Source: Helochares maculicollis
Lineage: Eukaryota; Arthropoda; Insecta; Coleoptera; Hydrophilidae
Assembly: GCA_033557835.1 (NCBI GenBank)
Contig: JAWQRO010000144.1
Location: 1 to 52,534 of the forward strand
Direction: 5' to 3'
DNA: 52,534 nucleotides
Shown piece by piece: positions 11,766-23,290 of this stretch. A program made the position numbers and the translations under genes. The notes below the pieces were generated by a model, which saw only the letters and a list, made by a program, of their open reading frames with translations, ran no database searches and was not told the DNA's origin. Position 1 is the first letter of the stretch. Every line of letters begins with the position of its first letter.

Positions 11766-12793
11766 AAAGATCCATCAAAATTTCAAAGTCGAATTATTCC
11801 ACCATATGACGGCAATACCTTGCGTCCTCTTAGTATAAGAGAGTATAAGAAAGGAGTCGTTTTGGTCAGCTCGACATAGATGCATATAGAAAGCAAAAGC
11901 AAGAAAAAATGATTACGACTCAAATAAATGTTTTCAATTAGAAATTTGATTATAAAAGAGGCAGTGTGGGCCAAAAATTATTTGTTTAAAACTAAGTTGT
12001 GTCACCCTTCTTGCACTTAAGCAATTTCAAGCAAATGTTTCATCTGCGATCGTTACAATAACAAATGTATGTTGTAAGTTTCACCTAAGAATTAATTCAG
12101 AATGTATTATAATATTGGTTAAATACAAATTTCTAAATTCGTAGTTAGGTATCACACATTGCCTTCAGTAACACTTGTAGTGGCTATTTTATCAACACCA
12201 TGATATTAATTGGCTATCAACGTAATACCAATATCAACAACTAACAAATTGAAGATATTACATCTGCAAGAAACGTTCTTAGATGAATTTATAGTAAATT
12301 TAGCACGAACATTTTTAGATTTTTTATTATAATCTGCGCTAAAAAATTGCATCATTTTCAATACAAGTCTCATCTTTAGGACGACTGAACCATTTGCACA
12401 ACTTTTACACAAAACCCCTTTCACACAAGAGTAAACCAATTTAACTAATCCTTAGAAATCATCCATCAATTTGCTTATTGATTCTTATTCCAAGAAACAA
12501 GAGAAGAAATCCAATTAGTCGAACCGTAATCAACTGAAGAAGTCACTGTTAACCGGGCAAAATGTCGTGCTTCGAGCGAAATTCTATCTTCCAATGATTC
12601 ATCACACCGGACAGGCAACTATTTTAGTAACCCACAAAAAGGCTTCTTCGCACCTCATACCAAACCACGTACCACTGCTTTATCAATCCTTATCATCTTA
12701 CAAAGTCGTTTGAGTACCACTGACCAGGTAAACATACGCAAAGCCATAGGTAAAACGTAATTGCTGCAGCTCCAACACCAAAGTGGGTCATCA
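11766..12793. other. Intergenic, no gene seen
   Basis: AT-rich with no supported exon or RNA. Towards the right end the composition becomes more balanced, leading into the putative promoter at 12.8 kb. Confidence 0.4.
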
Positions 12794-12919
12794 TATATAA
12801 AGACAAGTTCAAGGTATTGTGAAGACATTTGCTGCGGTTACTTCTTGTGTAGTGCATCTCCTAGAACAGTGTGTCTGTATACAATAGAGTGCGATTTGGT
12901 TAAATTTTAAAACTCACAG
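12794..12919 (+). promoter_or_regulatory. Possible TATA promoter and non-coding first exon
   Basis: A TATATAAAG box at 12794-12802 is followed about 30 bases later by a stretch (about 12825-12919) with no ATG. That stretch ends in AACTCACAG before a near-perfect donor GTGAGT at 12920. The next plus-strand gene (ATG 16844) needs a leader exon, because a splice acceptor (TTTTTTGCAG) sits one base before its ATG. Joining the two would give a 3.9-kb leader intron. This is inference; only RNA evidence would prove the join. Confidence 0.4.
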
Positions 12920-13307
12920 GTGAGTTACGAATCAACCCCCAAATGTGTCGTGAGGGTTTCCTTTTTAATTACTTGTATTGTCAGTTAACTTGGTGCAGTA
13001 GCAAGTGCTTTTATTGATATAGATGAAGAAGTGAAATTCTTGATGGATACCAGCTATTGGAACAAGGGTGCTCTGCTGGAATTTAGAAACCAATAAATTG
13101 GCCGTGCATCGGAATTTCGTTACTTCTTGCATAGTCGTTCCTTCCTTCAGATATCCCCCGGTTTCTTAGAACTACCCAGGTCAGTTTGCAAAGAAGCAAT
13201 ATTGTGTAAAGCAATACCTGCATTAAGTGGAATAGATTAGCTTTAGTGGAAACAGCTTTGCTTAAAACTGCGATTTTGAAAACCAGTGTTTTTTTTTTAA
13301 GAAACGA

Positions 13308-13352
13308 GGTTAGTTCCAATAGCGGTCCTTGTGGAACGCCGCTCCTGACATC
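13308..13352 (-). pseudogene. Short RT-like fragment (GVPQG motif)
   Basis: On minus, the words D-V-R-S-G-V-P-Q-G-P-L-L read in one frame. The SGVPQG motif is the conserved turn between RT blocks of non-LTR elements (usual form GVPQGS). The frame stays open for ~80 residues beyond, but I do not recognise RT there. Too short to classify. Confidence 0.35.
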
Positions 13353-14510
13353 ATTAATAATGTTAAATTTGCGTCATAACTTTCTCTAACAACCAGCCGA
13401 GGAGGTATTCTTCTTTTAACAATCGGAATTTTTGGTTCATTGATCCTCTTTCGGCTCGAACATGACCTGATTTGAAGAAAAATTCAAGCATCAAGTTCAA
13501 GAGCGCCGACGCGCTTGATTAATATTCATGAATGCAGCGAACCGGCCAACTGCGAACTGCACACAATAAATCCATTACAAGTCGAACAAACGATCGAATA
13601 TTGCAAATACTCTAACTATACCGTACGGGGAACAGCTACGGCTTTAGGAGCTCAAGACATCAAAGTAGCCACACGGCAGGTTGTTGCACTTGTCTTTGCA
13701 TGGCCTACTATCTTATATGTGTGACCTCCTTCGCGCGGCGCGAAATCTGGCAATCTGGGTGCGCTTAAATCGCATTTCGAGAATTTTCCAAAAAAAAAAC
13801 CTCTTGGGACATTTTGAGATGCGTATTATGCAGGTGCACATTTCGTTTCGCATCAGATGCGAAGCGTCGCTTAGGAGACGATTTGACTTTCTAAAAGGTA
13901 TTTAGGTAGGCAAATTTTTGTGTGCTGGGTTCATTAAACTTTAAAGAACCGCTATTCGTGGGGACAAGTGAAAATGAATTTTATTGAAAAGCCACCAATT
14001 TCGTCAGATCGGCTCGCTTTTTGCCCCACTTAAGACATAAAATTCCAGTTACTCTAAGCGATGATACTTTTTTACGGTGCAATTTCTCTTCGTTACGACT
14101 TTGATCCGACCCAGTGGCTCTTGACAATAAAACGATTGCACTTCAGCTTGTTTCTGTACTCTCTTGTCCTGTCGTTTTCTTGGCAGACGTCATAATAATT
14201 TAATTGTCCCATTGTCGCTTCTGGCGACACAATTTTACATGGGATGCCTCGCCAACTCAACTCGCCGTTACATAACTAGCATTGTCAGTAAATAACGTTG
14301 GTTTTATCACCACTGGGCTGGGTAACCTTAAAAATTAGAAATTGAGATGATTGGTCCGTGTAGACAATGCGCCGATTTTCTAAATTGTTGGGTCGTTTGG
14401 ATTTCACTGCTCGGGTCGGATTTTTTGCTCACTTTTGATTTCTACAGCAGAAGTTCAGCGGCAAAGCCTTGGCGACAAAATGCCAGCAAGAGTTAGATTC
14501 AGCGAAAAAT
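13353..14510. other. Non-coding (within putative leader intron)
   Basis: No gene supported. A modest GC-rich patch at 13720-13760 (CTTCGCGCGGCGCGAAATC) and scattered short open frames are present, without splice or family signals. Confidence 0.4.
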
Positions 14511-14910
14511 TTGAATATGAAGTGAAAAATTTGAATACGAAGCGAAGGATTTGAATACGAAGCGAAGCATTTGAATACGAAGCGAAGGATTTGAACATGA
14601 AGCAAGGATTTGAATACGAAGCGAGGATTTGAATCCGAAGCGTATATTTGAATCCGAAGCGAGGATTTGAATCCGAAGCGAGGATTTGAATCCGAAGCGA
14701 GGATATGAATCCGAAGCGAGGATTTGAATCCGAAGGGAGGATTTGAATCCGAAGCGAGAATTTGAATACGAAGCCAGGATTTGAATACGAAGCGTGGATT
14801 TGAATCTGAAGCGAGGATTTGAATGCGAAGCGAGGGTTTGAATCCGAAGCGAGGATTTGAATCCAAAGAGAGAATTTGAATCCGAAGCGAAGGATTTGAC
14901 TGGGAGGCGC
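14511..14910. repeat. Minisatellite, 19-20 bp unit, ~20 copies
   Basis: A head-to-tail array of GGATTTGAATCCGAAGCGA (19 bp) with variants GAATACGAAGCGAA (20 bp) across about 400 bases. The left third is mainly the AATAC variant with 20-bp spacing; the middle and right are mainly AATCC with 19-bp spacing. Because neither 19 nor 20 is divisible by three, every frame cycles, and two long minus-strand open frames (repeating FGFKSSLRIQILASDSNP-like words) are artefacts of the array. Confidence 0.95.
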
Positions 14911-16842
14911 AGAATTTCACTGGGCGAACGCTTTGGCATAAAAAGATGGAACGCTCAAATTGAGGGAATCACGAGGACGCTCTTAATTTCGCCGATGAGG
15001 AATTGAAGAAGCGCAGCAGTGCCAACGGAAATGGAGGCTTCTTTTACTTTTGATTTCAGTATTCAGTAATAGATATAATGGTAATATCCATCGCTGGTTA
15101 TTAATGAGTTGAAATCAACACTTTGGAAACTTTCTTATTATAATATATGGGAAAGTGAAAACAAAACCGATAACTTCGGCTTGGTTTAGATCGTTTTGTT
15201 TGGAATTTAAAAAGTTTCAACTATGATGACAAAAAAAGCAGTGAAAAATAGGAATTGATTATAACTGATTCATCATGCTTAGATAGTGTGAGCTTATTTG
15301 TTGGAATTCATTAATTTAATTTACAAATTTTCGACTATTTGATTGCATTCTTAGCAATTGGTACGAATCAATTCGATTATTGGCATACAAGGACAGCTCC
15401 CATTTGCCTTTTCGTTTGCCTACTGTACAGGACGGTCATCTTGTGCACACTAAGTAAGCCTAGCCTATTGTTAGGTAAATAACAAAACAATGATAGTTTA
15501 TTCTATTCTAGTTGCTGCTACCACAAACGGTAAAAGACACTTACAAAATGTAATTGAAGGATTCATTCTTTTGGGCATTTGATTGAAGATAAAAAGCTAC
15601 AGCTATGGTTTAAAATAGAGTATAGCTGCAGAGTTCCTCTAATACTTAAGTCCTACCTTAAAAGTTTCATTTTTATGCGGCCTGTCATCATAATTTCTTC
15701 ATGGGCAGCCAATTTTCACCTTGTCTCGTTTTTCAAATCTATCTTCGGCATAGCTCCTTTTACTTTAGACTCTTAGCAGCCTAAAAAAAGTTTACTTGAA
15801 AAAATGCTTGAATTTTTGTCTTAAAGCGAAAAGACTTATAATTTTTAAAAATGGAACATGAGAATAACATTTTTGACGACTTACCCTTATAGTCCAGCAG
15901 CTAGTACCTCGTCCAGTTTCCAATTAAACTTAAAGTTGAATTACTGACTGAAGGATTCTGTTGTAATGATTTCAAATACTTAGACATCAATTCTGCAGTA
16001 AACAAATCTTCCGTCTATTCACTGAAACAAAATTGCTACATTAGACTGACAGTGTACTACAGATCCGATCTCTTTGGCACATCGAATAAAAATTCGATCA
16101 CGTAGAAGCATTTTCCTGGCTTATACTATTAATAGGCAGGCTGCCAATTAATATTCTAGCAACTAGAGATTATGCTCAATGAGATATGCATGAGAATCGC
16201 CTAGAAAAAGCTTCAAACCGTTAGATCTAACGACGACTCTTTCCCGGTAGGTACTCAAGCTTTAAATAGAGCATGATTTATTTAATTATGATTCGTAACT
16301 CTCACCTCAATTTTAAGCATCTACACCTAGCTTGATACAATTAGTACCTGCAATTCTGATAATTCGTAACGGAAACTGGGGCAGTTCGTTACAGTTAGAA
16401 ACTAAATATTTACTGATCTAAATAAGTACCTGCCATGGCGTGCTGCTCTAAATTTATGCAAACAAAAATTAAAATTAAAAATGTAGGTACAGTAAAGTCA
16501 TTAACAATCCGAGTTCACACATCTTGGCGAGTCTCTTATTAATAATCAAAGCAAGCGAGAGATAAGTCGCCTTATCCGCATTCCTTGTGGTTAGGACTCT
16601 GGGTTTCCAAATGACCTTGTAACACATAAACTTGAACCGTTATATCGTGGCCCACTAATGCTTGGGAAGAACTTCCGAACGATCTACACCTCAATGTCAT
16701 CATCTCTTCTACATTTGCTTCTATGAACAGTTGTTGACACCCATTGTGGTTATTATTAAATTCAGTACTACCACAAGTCGTTCCGTACATGCAAATAAAA
16801 CATTGACCTTCTTTCACCTGATCCTCGTATTCTTTTTTGCAG
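14911..16842. other. Non-coding (within putative leader intron)
   Basis: AT-rich, no supported exon, RNA or transposon. The last 40 bases are a pyrimidine-rich tract ending in the acceptor TTCTTTTTTGCAG used by the gene at 16844. Confidence 0.45.
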
Positions 16843-16843
16843 A

Positions 16844-19567
16844 ATGAACAAGCAGATAACAGGATGGGCGTTTTTTGCCCTCTTGGCCAGTAGTTCCCTA
16901 GTTAGTACCTTCGCCTACCCAAACCAATACGTCCACCAGCCACATCAAGGAGGATTCGTGCCGGCGAGAACCCCACAGTTACCAGCCCAAAGGATAGAAC
17001 GGAAATTCGCTGAGAAACCGAATGCCATCAAGAAGGTAGCTTTGGATGATCTGGATGACATCCAAACGAATCAAATTTCTGACGGCAGCTCAGGTTTCTC
17101 TTGGTCGAATTTGCTTGGCATGGTAATGCAGATGTTCTTCAGCCCAGGAGGCGCCCAAGGGCCCAACAAGTCTGAAGGTTTAGATGATGGAGGTATTGCG
17201 CCATCCCCATGGGCCAACCTCCTCTCAGTAGGCCTCAAAATCCTCACAGCACTCCTTGGAGGCGGTGGCGGCGGCGGCGGCGATGGGATCGACAAAGTCG
17301 ACAACGGTTCTCCAATGCAGGTTAGCGAATCTCTTTGAACGCCATCTTAAGACAAATGTTTAAATTTGTAAATACTGTAACTGATGTACCTACTACTAAA
17401 ATTCGAATAGGTCTAACGCTAGTACTGACTAAATATGCAAAATAATACATTTGGAGGCGGTTTTTCTCCAAATAACGACTGTTTTTCCTGACATAACGAA
17501 CTTTGCTGTATTACCGAATGCTTTTCTGATAACGAATGCTCTTTTTCTGGCAACTATTCTTCGTTTTTTTATGACGAATGTTTGTTGTTCTGATAAGGAT
17601 TCTTCTTTTTCTGATAACGAACAGTTTCTTCTGGGAGTAAATCTTTTTCTGTCAGCGAATCTTCAGATAAAAAGTGTTCTTCTGTTGATAGCGAACCAAG
17701 CAGCGACTTTTCTTTTTTGATTAGTGCAGCTACATGGTTATCTGTGACGGTACCAATCTCTTCCTGAATATAGTGAGTGCATTAATGCCGTCCATTCCAT
17801 AATTGTGGGTTCTAGGTCATGTATATACATAAATGTAGAATTACAATGGCAATGCCATATAATGATAATGTTAATAATTTATTTTCGAACCACCGTTAGG
17901 TCGTTGGTACTAAGGAGAACGAAGTGGCGCGATGCCCGACTCGTGCCACGCTGCTGAAGAGCGGTGCAGCGGTATGTTCTCTTAAGCTAAAGTCAGTCAG
18001 TCTGTATTTCTTCCATATTTATTAAGTACTGCGTGACCTATGGGAAGTAGGCCATTAAGGCGCCCATTAAGGAAAATGAAATTAGCTGTTTCAAAAGAAA
18101 TGTATCATTAGCATGGTGCGCTTCAAAGCGTGAATGCGTTGGTGTGATGAGATTAACTGGAGATTTTTGGAAAAGTAAAAGTCACTGCAACTACGAATTA
18201 TGCGCAAAAAATTATCGGCAAGCATTTTCTCTCAGTTTATTGAATCACGGGACCACGAAATATCATATTTGAGATCGTTTAGAACGAGCGGACGCTGATT
18301 CAAGAGCGTGAAACAAAAGTTGGAAGAAATTGGAAGTAGTACTTTAGACGATACATTTCTTCAGAGCAGTGTACATATTCGTATCAATAATGTTGTTACA
18401 CATATTTTTACATAATATACTATAGTAAGATAACAATATAAAATAAAAGCTTATAGTCAAACTAACACCAAGCAAATGGATGTAGATAGTAAACAGGTAG
18501 TGCTAAAATAACTAAGTTGGAAGTAGTACATGGCAAAAATCCAAGAATGAGACATTTTCAATCGAGTAAAAGAAGAGAAAGTACGACTTCAACTTTTATT
18601 TATCTATCTCCAATTGTAAGTGTAAATACATGTTAAACAAAAAATACAAATCTTAGATTGTAGTCATAATTGCACTAGTAGTTAGAAAAGCTTGGCTTGC
18701 ACAGGGAATTCTGACTGCTGTATTGACAGCATTGGTGGGCGCCCGCGACCCGGATCAGGTGAATACCATGGCTAAGCAAGCTGGAGAGGTATGTAACATA
18801 AAAGATAATACTAATACATACCAAACAAAACAACACACCAAAAATCTTCGAGTTCTCGAAACGCCAACACCATTTTACAGTTCATCAACATCGTCGTGAA
18901 CCTTCTGGACGCTCTGAAGACATCATTCTCCCACCGCGCCATGGCCGCTCGCAGCATCGGCAAGAAAGACTCCATGAGCGACGCTGCTGTTGCTGGAATT
19001 TCCATGATGAAGGGCTACATCAGGTCTCTGTCCACCGTCGAAGGCAAATGCATGCAGAAGTATATCTGCGAAGCGAACACTGAATGCTCCTCAGACATCG
19101 GAGCTTCCTCCATTTTATGCCACCTTGGAACGTAAGTTGTTCTTGTTTTTAAAACATCTCACATCCTTCCAAATCAGATGGACCAGCAAATTCTTCAAAA
19201 TTCTCCAATATGACAATTTTAATGTTCATTTCACTCATATCGCCAAACTGAGCAATTTCTACAACAAACTCTTTACGGCCAAAAACTCTGATTCCTTCCA
19301 TAAATATAGCAAAAACTCTTGTTTTTCTTCAAAATCCTCCTATTGGTTAAAAACAATTGCTGGCATCTCTGAAACCCAGCTGTATTTCTTCTTCTCTCCA
19401 AAATAACTATCTGTTAGTAAAATCATTCATATTTTAGTTACGCCACAAGTTTCATCCTGGAAAGGCAATCAAAAGGAACGAGTTTTGAAGCCCTCTACGA
19501 AGCAGGAAGAAGGGGTCGATCGGGAGACAACTGCCAAGCAGCTTATTTGGAATGCAACGAAGTCTAA
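16844..19567 (+). CDS. Secreted cysteine-containing protein, four coding exons
   Basis: Exons 16844-17320, 18705-18788, 18881-19131 and 19438-19567 join in frame (phases 0, 0, 2) to 313 residues. Each intron starts GT (GTTAGC, GTATGT, GTAAGT) and ends AG. The ATG lies one base after a splice acceptor. Residues 1-25 form a signal peptide (GWAFFALLASSSLVSTFA, likely cut before YPNQ). Then follow a Pro/Gln-rich stretch, two hydrophobic helices with FFSPGG and LTALLGG, a run of eight Gly (about 142-149), amphipathic INIVVNLLDALK, and a C-terminal cysteine region with CMQKYICEANTEC, LCHLGTYATSF, EAGRRGRSGDNC and YLECNEV. The C-terminal layout (paired Cys, then GRxGxxC, then YxxC at the end) fits a family of insect extracellular proteins of unknown function; I cannot name it. 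An extra 24-codon exon at 17900-17971 may be included. Confidence 0.82.
17465..17710 (+). repeat. Imperfect short repeats in intron 1
   Basis: Variants of TTTTTCTGATAACGAA recur about eight times at roughly 25-35 base spacing (CTGACATAACGAAC, CTGATAACGAATGC, CTGATAACGAACAG, CTGTCAGCGAATC, TTGATAGCGAACC). The block starts 145 bases after the first coding exon. Degenerate and not coding. Confidence 0.65.
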
Positions 19568-20198
19568 GCGAAATTTCGAAGAGATGATGGACGTTTTTAA
19601 TACATCAGTATTAGCCAAAAAACAATACATGCAAAATTTCGAAGGAATTCTAAACCCAAAACAAATAATTTATTTATATTAAGAAATTAACCCCGGAACG
19701 ACACGATTAATGCCAAACAACCGACTTATTTATTTAACGTTATTTATTGAAATGTTTAGTAGTTATTGTGTAATTTAAAGCTAAATAGTAAATGTCACGA
19801 ACTGGTGCTTTCTCTCGAAGCATTCGCAAAGTCCTTTTTTGTTTTGTAAGTAGCTCAGGTTGTCAAACAGACCAATATCAATAATTGATGAAAACTCTAG
19901 ACTACTACATATGTATAGCTAAATGATGTGGTTAAGGAGCACATTAGAAAATAGACTTTTTCCGTTTGAAAGACTTATTTCGGTGTGAATGTATGACGGA
20001 TGCGTGTTGTTGTTGTTGCGTGCTTGCGGTGTAAATGTAACAATTTTCCGATAGTTTCTGGACTTGGTTTGATCTTCGCCCGACTTTATTTATTTTACTG
20101 TGTAATAAGTGCTGACAAATCTGGCAAACTCGTCGGGTCCATCAACTATCGTGTTGAATCTATGTTGAAAATTTTATATTTTATACTTATTATTTATA

Positions 20199-20212
20199 AA
20201 TAAATAAATAAA
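20199..20212 (+). terminator. Poly(A) signals for the secreted-protein gene
   Basis: Three overlapping AATAAA hexamers (20199, 20203, 20207) are the first canonical signals after the stop at 19567, giving a 3' UTR of about 650 bases. The convergent minus-strand gene has its own AATAAA on minus at 20404-20399, so the two 3' ends are separated by about 200 bases. Confidence 0.6.
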
Positions 20213-20519
20213 CTCTTTTATTTATAGTGAATATTGATATTTCTACCTCCTGACCTAGTTACATTCCTCTTTCGTGTTGCTCAATGGACATACCATTAAT
20301 ATGACATGTCCATAATGAACAGCCAACCTCAACAACAATATCCAACAACATTATCCAACCAGTAAAACAAGCAATATCGACTACCCAAACGCAACATGTT
20401 TATTGTTTGTTTTTCTAAAGTTACAATTTGAGTAAATCTAAGTTTTCCACTCGCATATTTAGTTTTACAAGTGCGCTACAGCTAAAATAAATAAGAGTTG
20501 AAATGCCGCGAATTCGACA

Positions 20520-21184
20520 TTAATGGTAGTGCATGTGACCATTAATTTTCTTCCTGATGTAAAATTTGGTAGGGCCTGTAGTCACTTGCTCGATTTCTTC
20601 GAAGTAAATATCCGGGTCGTAATCCTCCATTTGTGGCTCCTCTTCAACGTACTTCATGGTAGTTGTGGTGGTTCTAGGCGTGGTGACATTGACCAGCTCT
20701 CCCGACTCGCCCTCTCTTTTGTTAGCCTCTGCCAAATTATCTCTGGCCGACATCACGATAACCTGGCCTTGCGATAAATCATCAATGTGATCCTGGATGC
20801 AGTTTTGTAAGATGTTGAGAAAAAACAGAAACGCCAACAGAGTCAAAGCGGAAAGGGCAACGCTGCTTTTGCCTTCCTTAGATCTAAAATTTAACACATT
20901 TAACCCTCTCAGGTCTTCTTAAATTTAACCACATATGCGATTCATCCCAGTGAGTTCACCACCGATCTGATAATCTACCATCTAACTTTCAGCACCATCC
21001 CATCAGCTACTTACGAAAATCCATCGTGGTGATGATAGTACCCTCCTCCGGAGCTACTGAAATGTGTCCGATCCAACAGTGGAGTTTTGGTCCCAATCCC
21101 TAAGCTTGGCCCTGGCGTGGTCAGTGGTAAATGAGAACCAACTCCTACTCCTTTCATTAAAGAATTAAAAACGGAAGTAGCCAT
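20520..21184 (-). CDS. Small single-pass membrane protein, two exons
   Basis: Exon 1 is 21184-21015 (ATG in ACAATGG context) and exon 2 is 20883-20520. The donor is TTTTC|GTAAGT and the acceptor TTTTAG|A. The join restores a Ser codon (DGFS-SKEGKSS) and gives 177 residues. The N-terminal 57 residues are Ser/Gly/His-rich (PLLDRTHFSSS, YYHHHDGFS). One transmembrane helix follows (VALSALTLLAFLFFLNIL at about 66-83) with the adjoining QNCIQDHIDD. The C-terminal tail has a Thr run (PRTTTTTMKYVEEEP) and an acidic patch (YDPDIYFEEIEQ). There is no cleavable signal peptide, so orientation is uncertain. The transmembrane segment with FLNILQNC resembles an insect-restricted family of unknown function. 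Exon 2 alone would suggest a false start at MLNF, which is really the intron end. Confidence 0.8.
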
Positions 21185-22099
21185 TGTTGCATTTGCACAC
21201 GACTTGCACCAAAAGAAACTTTTGTAGGAATGAGGAAAAATAAATTCCTATCTCAAAGTCGCATCGGGAATCCACCGTTTTCTGATGTCAACCAGAACTA
21301 AAACCATCCGGAAATAACAACTCGACCGCGGATTCATCATGCTCAAGACATTAAGTAGCTTGACAAAAGCTGGATTCTGTTTATTTATCATGTTCCGAGA
21401 CGGAAATGATGTGAATGTAACTAGGTTGCGCAGACAAGAGGTGATTTGATTAGAAGAGATGTTAATGAGTACCTGTTGTATAAGAAAAATTTGGAGTCTC
21501 TCCACTCAATATTCCCGTATAAATGTATGAACTACATAAAAGTACCTGCGATTTATAATAACACAAAAAACTCCTGCATGCGCTTCAAAACTAAAAGCAA
21601 AAGTTGCAATATTCACTATTTTTATATGCTGCAATGCCTATATTCAACATATTAATATGTCCATAAGGAATATTCAATTATTTTGCAGTACATACAGCTT
21701 GGTTCAAAATGAAGTTACAAAACTTAAAGGGGTGGTAGATATAAGAAACTATAAGCGATAGGTTTTTGTATGCATTTTGGGGCATAATTAGTAACCGCGA
21801 TAATTACATGTACATGTTAAGAACTCCTGTTAGGATTCCCTATGACGTCGTCGGTCGAACACAGACGAATTTCATCGGTATTTCAAAGAATCACTTTCTT
21901 GTTTACGCTTAAAGCATCTGGACTCAAAATTGACGAAATAATAATAAAAAATAGCTCGTTGAAAAGAAATAAAGACGAGTGAAAAAAGTTAGCAGCCCAA
22001 TAAATTTCCACCGGAGAGGAAAAACAAGCGTCACATGTTTGGTCGGATTGCTTTCATTTCAATTTATTTTTAATACATTATTTATCAATATGTAAGTTA
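21185..22099. other. Intergenic, no gene seen
   Basis: Upstream region of the membrane-protein gene. AT-rich; no exon, RNA gene or clear TATA/initiator could be defined. Confidence 0.4.
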
Positions 22100-23290
22100 G
22101 TAAATTAGTCTGTTCGTTCTAACTTAACATAACCTTACTATATTAGTGACTCCGTGCTGGTAAAACATCATTTTCTTGAGCTGAAAATGTCTAAATTTGA
22201 ACCAAATAAACACCATTTGCGGGAACTTTAAATTTATTTCTTTAATTTAAAAAAATCTGCAGCTGAGGCGCATCGATTGCTCGTAGAAGCATATAATGAA
22301 GCTACTTTGAGCGAGAGAACGTGTCGTGAGTGGTTTCAAAAGTTTAAAAACGGTGATTTTGATGTGGAAGACAAAGACCGCAGCGGAAGACCTAAAATTT
22401 ACCAAGATGCAGAATTGGAAGAATTATTGGAGGAAGATTCGTCTCAAACACAGAAGAGACTTGCTCTCACATTAGACGTGACTCAGCAAGCAGTTTCACA
22501 TCGTTTAAAATCATTAGGAATGACTCACAAACAAGGAAATTGGGTTCCATACGAATTGAAGCCAAGAGATATTGAACGCCGATTATGCATGAGTAAAATG
22601 CTGCTAGCCAGGCATAAAAATATTTTTACACCGAATCTTCACCGGGGATGAGAAATGGATACATTACAACAACCCTAAAAGAAGAAAATCATGGGGAAAA
22701 CCTGGCCACGCGTCAAAATCCATAGCAAAACCGAACATTCTCAAAAAATACTCATGCTGTGTATATGGTGAGATTAGTTGGGTGTGGTGTATTACGAGTT
22801 GCTTAATCCGAGGGAAACAATCACTGGAACTCTCTACCGAACACAATTGATTAAATTGAACCTTGCTCTAAAGGAAAAACGCACTCAATACTATTCTAGA
22901 CAAGACAAAATAATTATACTCCATGTTAATGCTCGTCCGCATGTAGCGCTTCCGGTGAAAAACTATTTGAAAACACTTGATTGGAAAGTGTTACCCCACC
23001 CGCCGTATTCACCAGACATATCGCCATCCGACTATTATCTGTTCCGGTCAGTGGCACATGCTCTGTCGGAGCAACGATTCACAACATATAAAAATACCAA
23101 AAATTGGGTTGACACGTGGATAGCCTTAAAAGATAAGAAGTTCTTCAGATGAGGAATCCGAATGCTGCCTGGGAGATGAGAAAAGTGGTTGCTAGTGATG
23201 GACATTACTTTGAATAAACTTAAACTACCGTTCTATTACAATAAATATTCAATTTTTTTATTAAAAACGGCGGTTACTTATTTGTACTCC
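22100..23290 (+). mobile_element. Mariner family A, copy 3 (5' truncated, inactive)
   Basis: Homology to copy 2 starts at AAATTAGTCTGTTCG; the left terminal repeat is gone. The right terminal repeat CTTATTTGTACTCC ends at 23290. The ATG is at 22187, but one T is missing soon after GAACTT, shifting the frame and meeting a stop. The main open stretch (22277-22651) carries the HTH region (GRPKIYQDAELEELL, VTQQAVSHRLKSLGM). The first Asp motif TGDEKW is intact in another frame (about 22648). The second is HVNARPH (Asp to Val) and the third SPSDYYLF is intact. Confidence 0.92.

Noticed and set aside
14511..14910. CRISPR-like array
   Set aside because: Units abut with no spacers, unit variation is gradual, and the genome is eukaryotic.
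14429..14939. Two minus-strand frames of 146-163 codons
   Set aside because: Created by the 19-20 bp minisatellite; the repeated peptide words are a by-product of unit length.
17071..17304. Minus-strand frame with a Pro run
   Set aside because: Antisense of the poly-Gly coding stretch of the secreted protein.
20884..20897. Start MLNF for the minus-strand membrane protein
   Set aside because: The sequence is the end of an intron (TTAAATTTTAG); the true start is in exon 1 at 21184.
21990..22020. Left terminal repeat of mariner copy 3 (AATAAATTTCCACCGG)
   Set aside because: Only loosely resembles GTACAAATAAGTTTCCGCC and lacks TA and adjoining homology; copy 3 is treated as 5' truncated.
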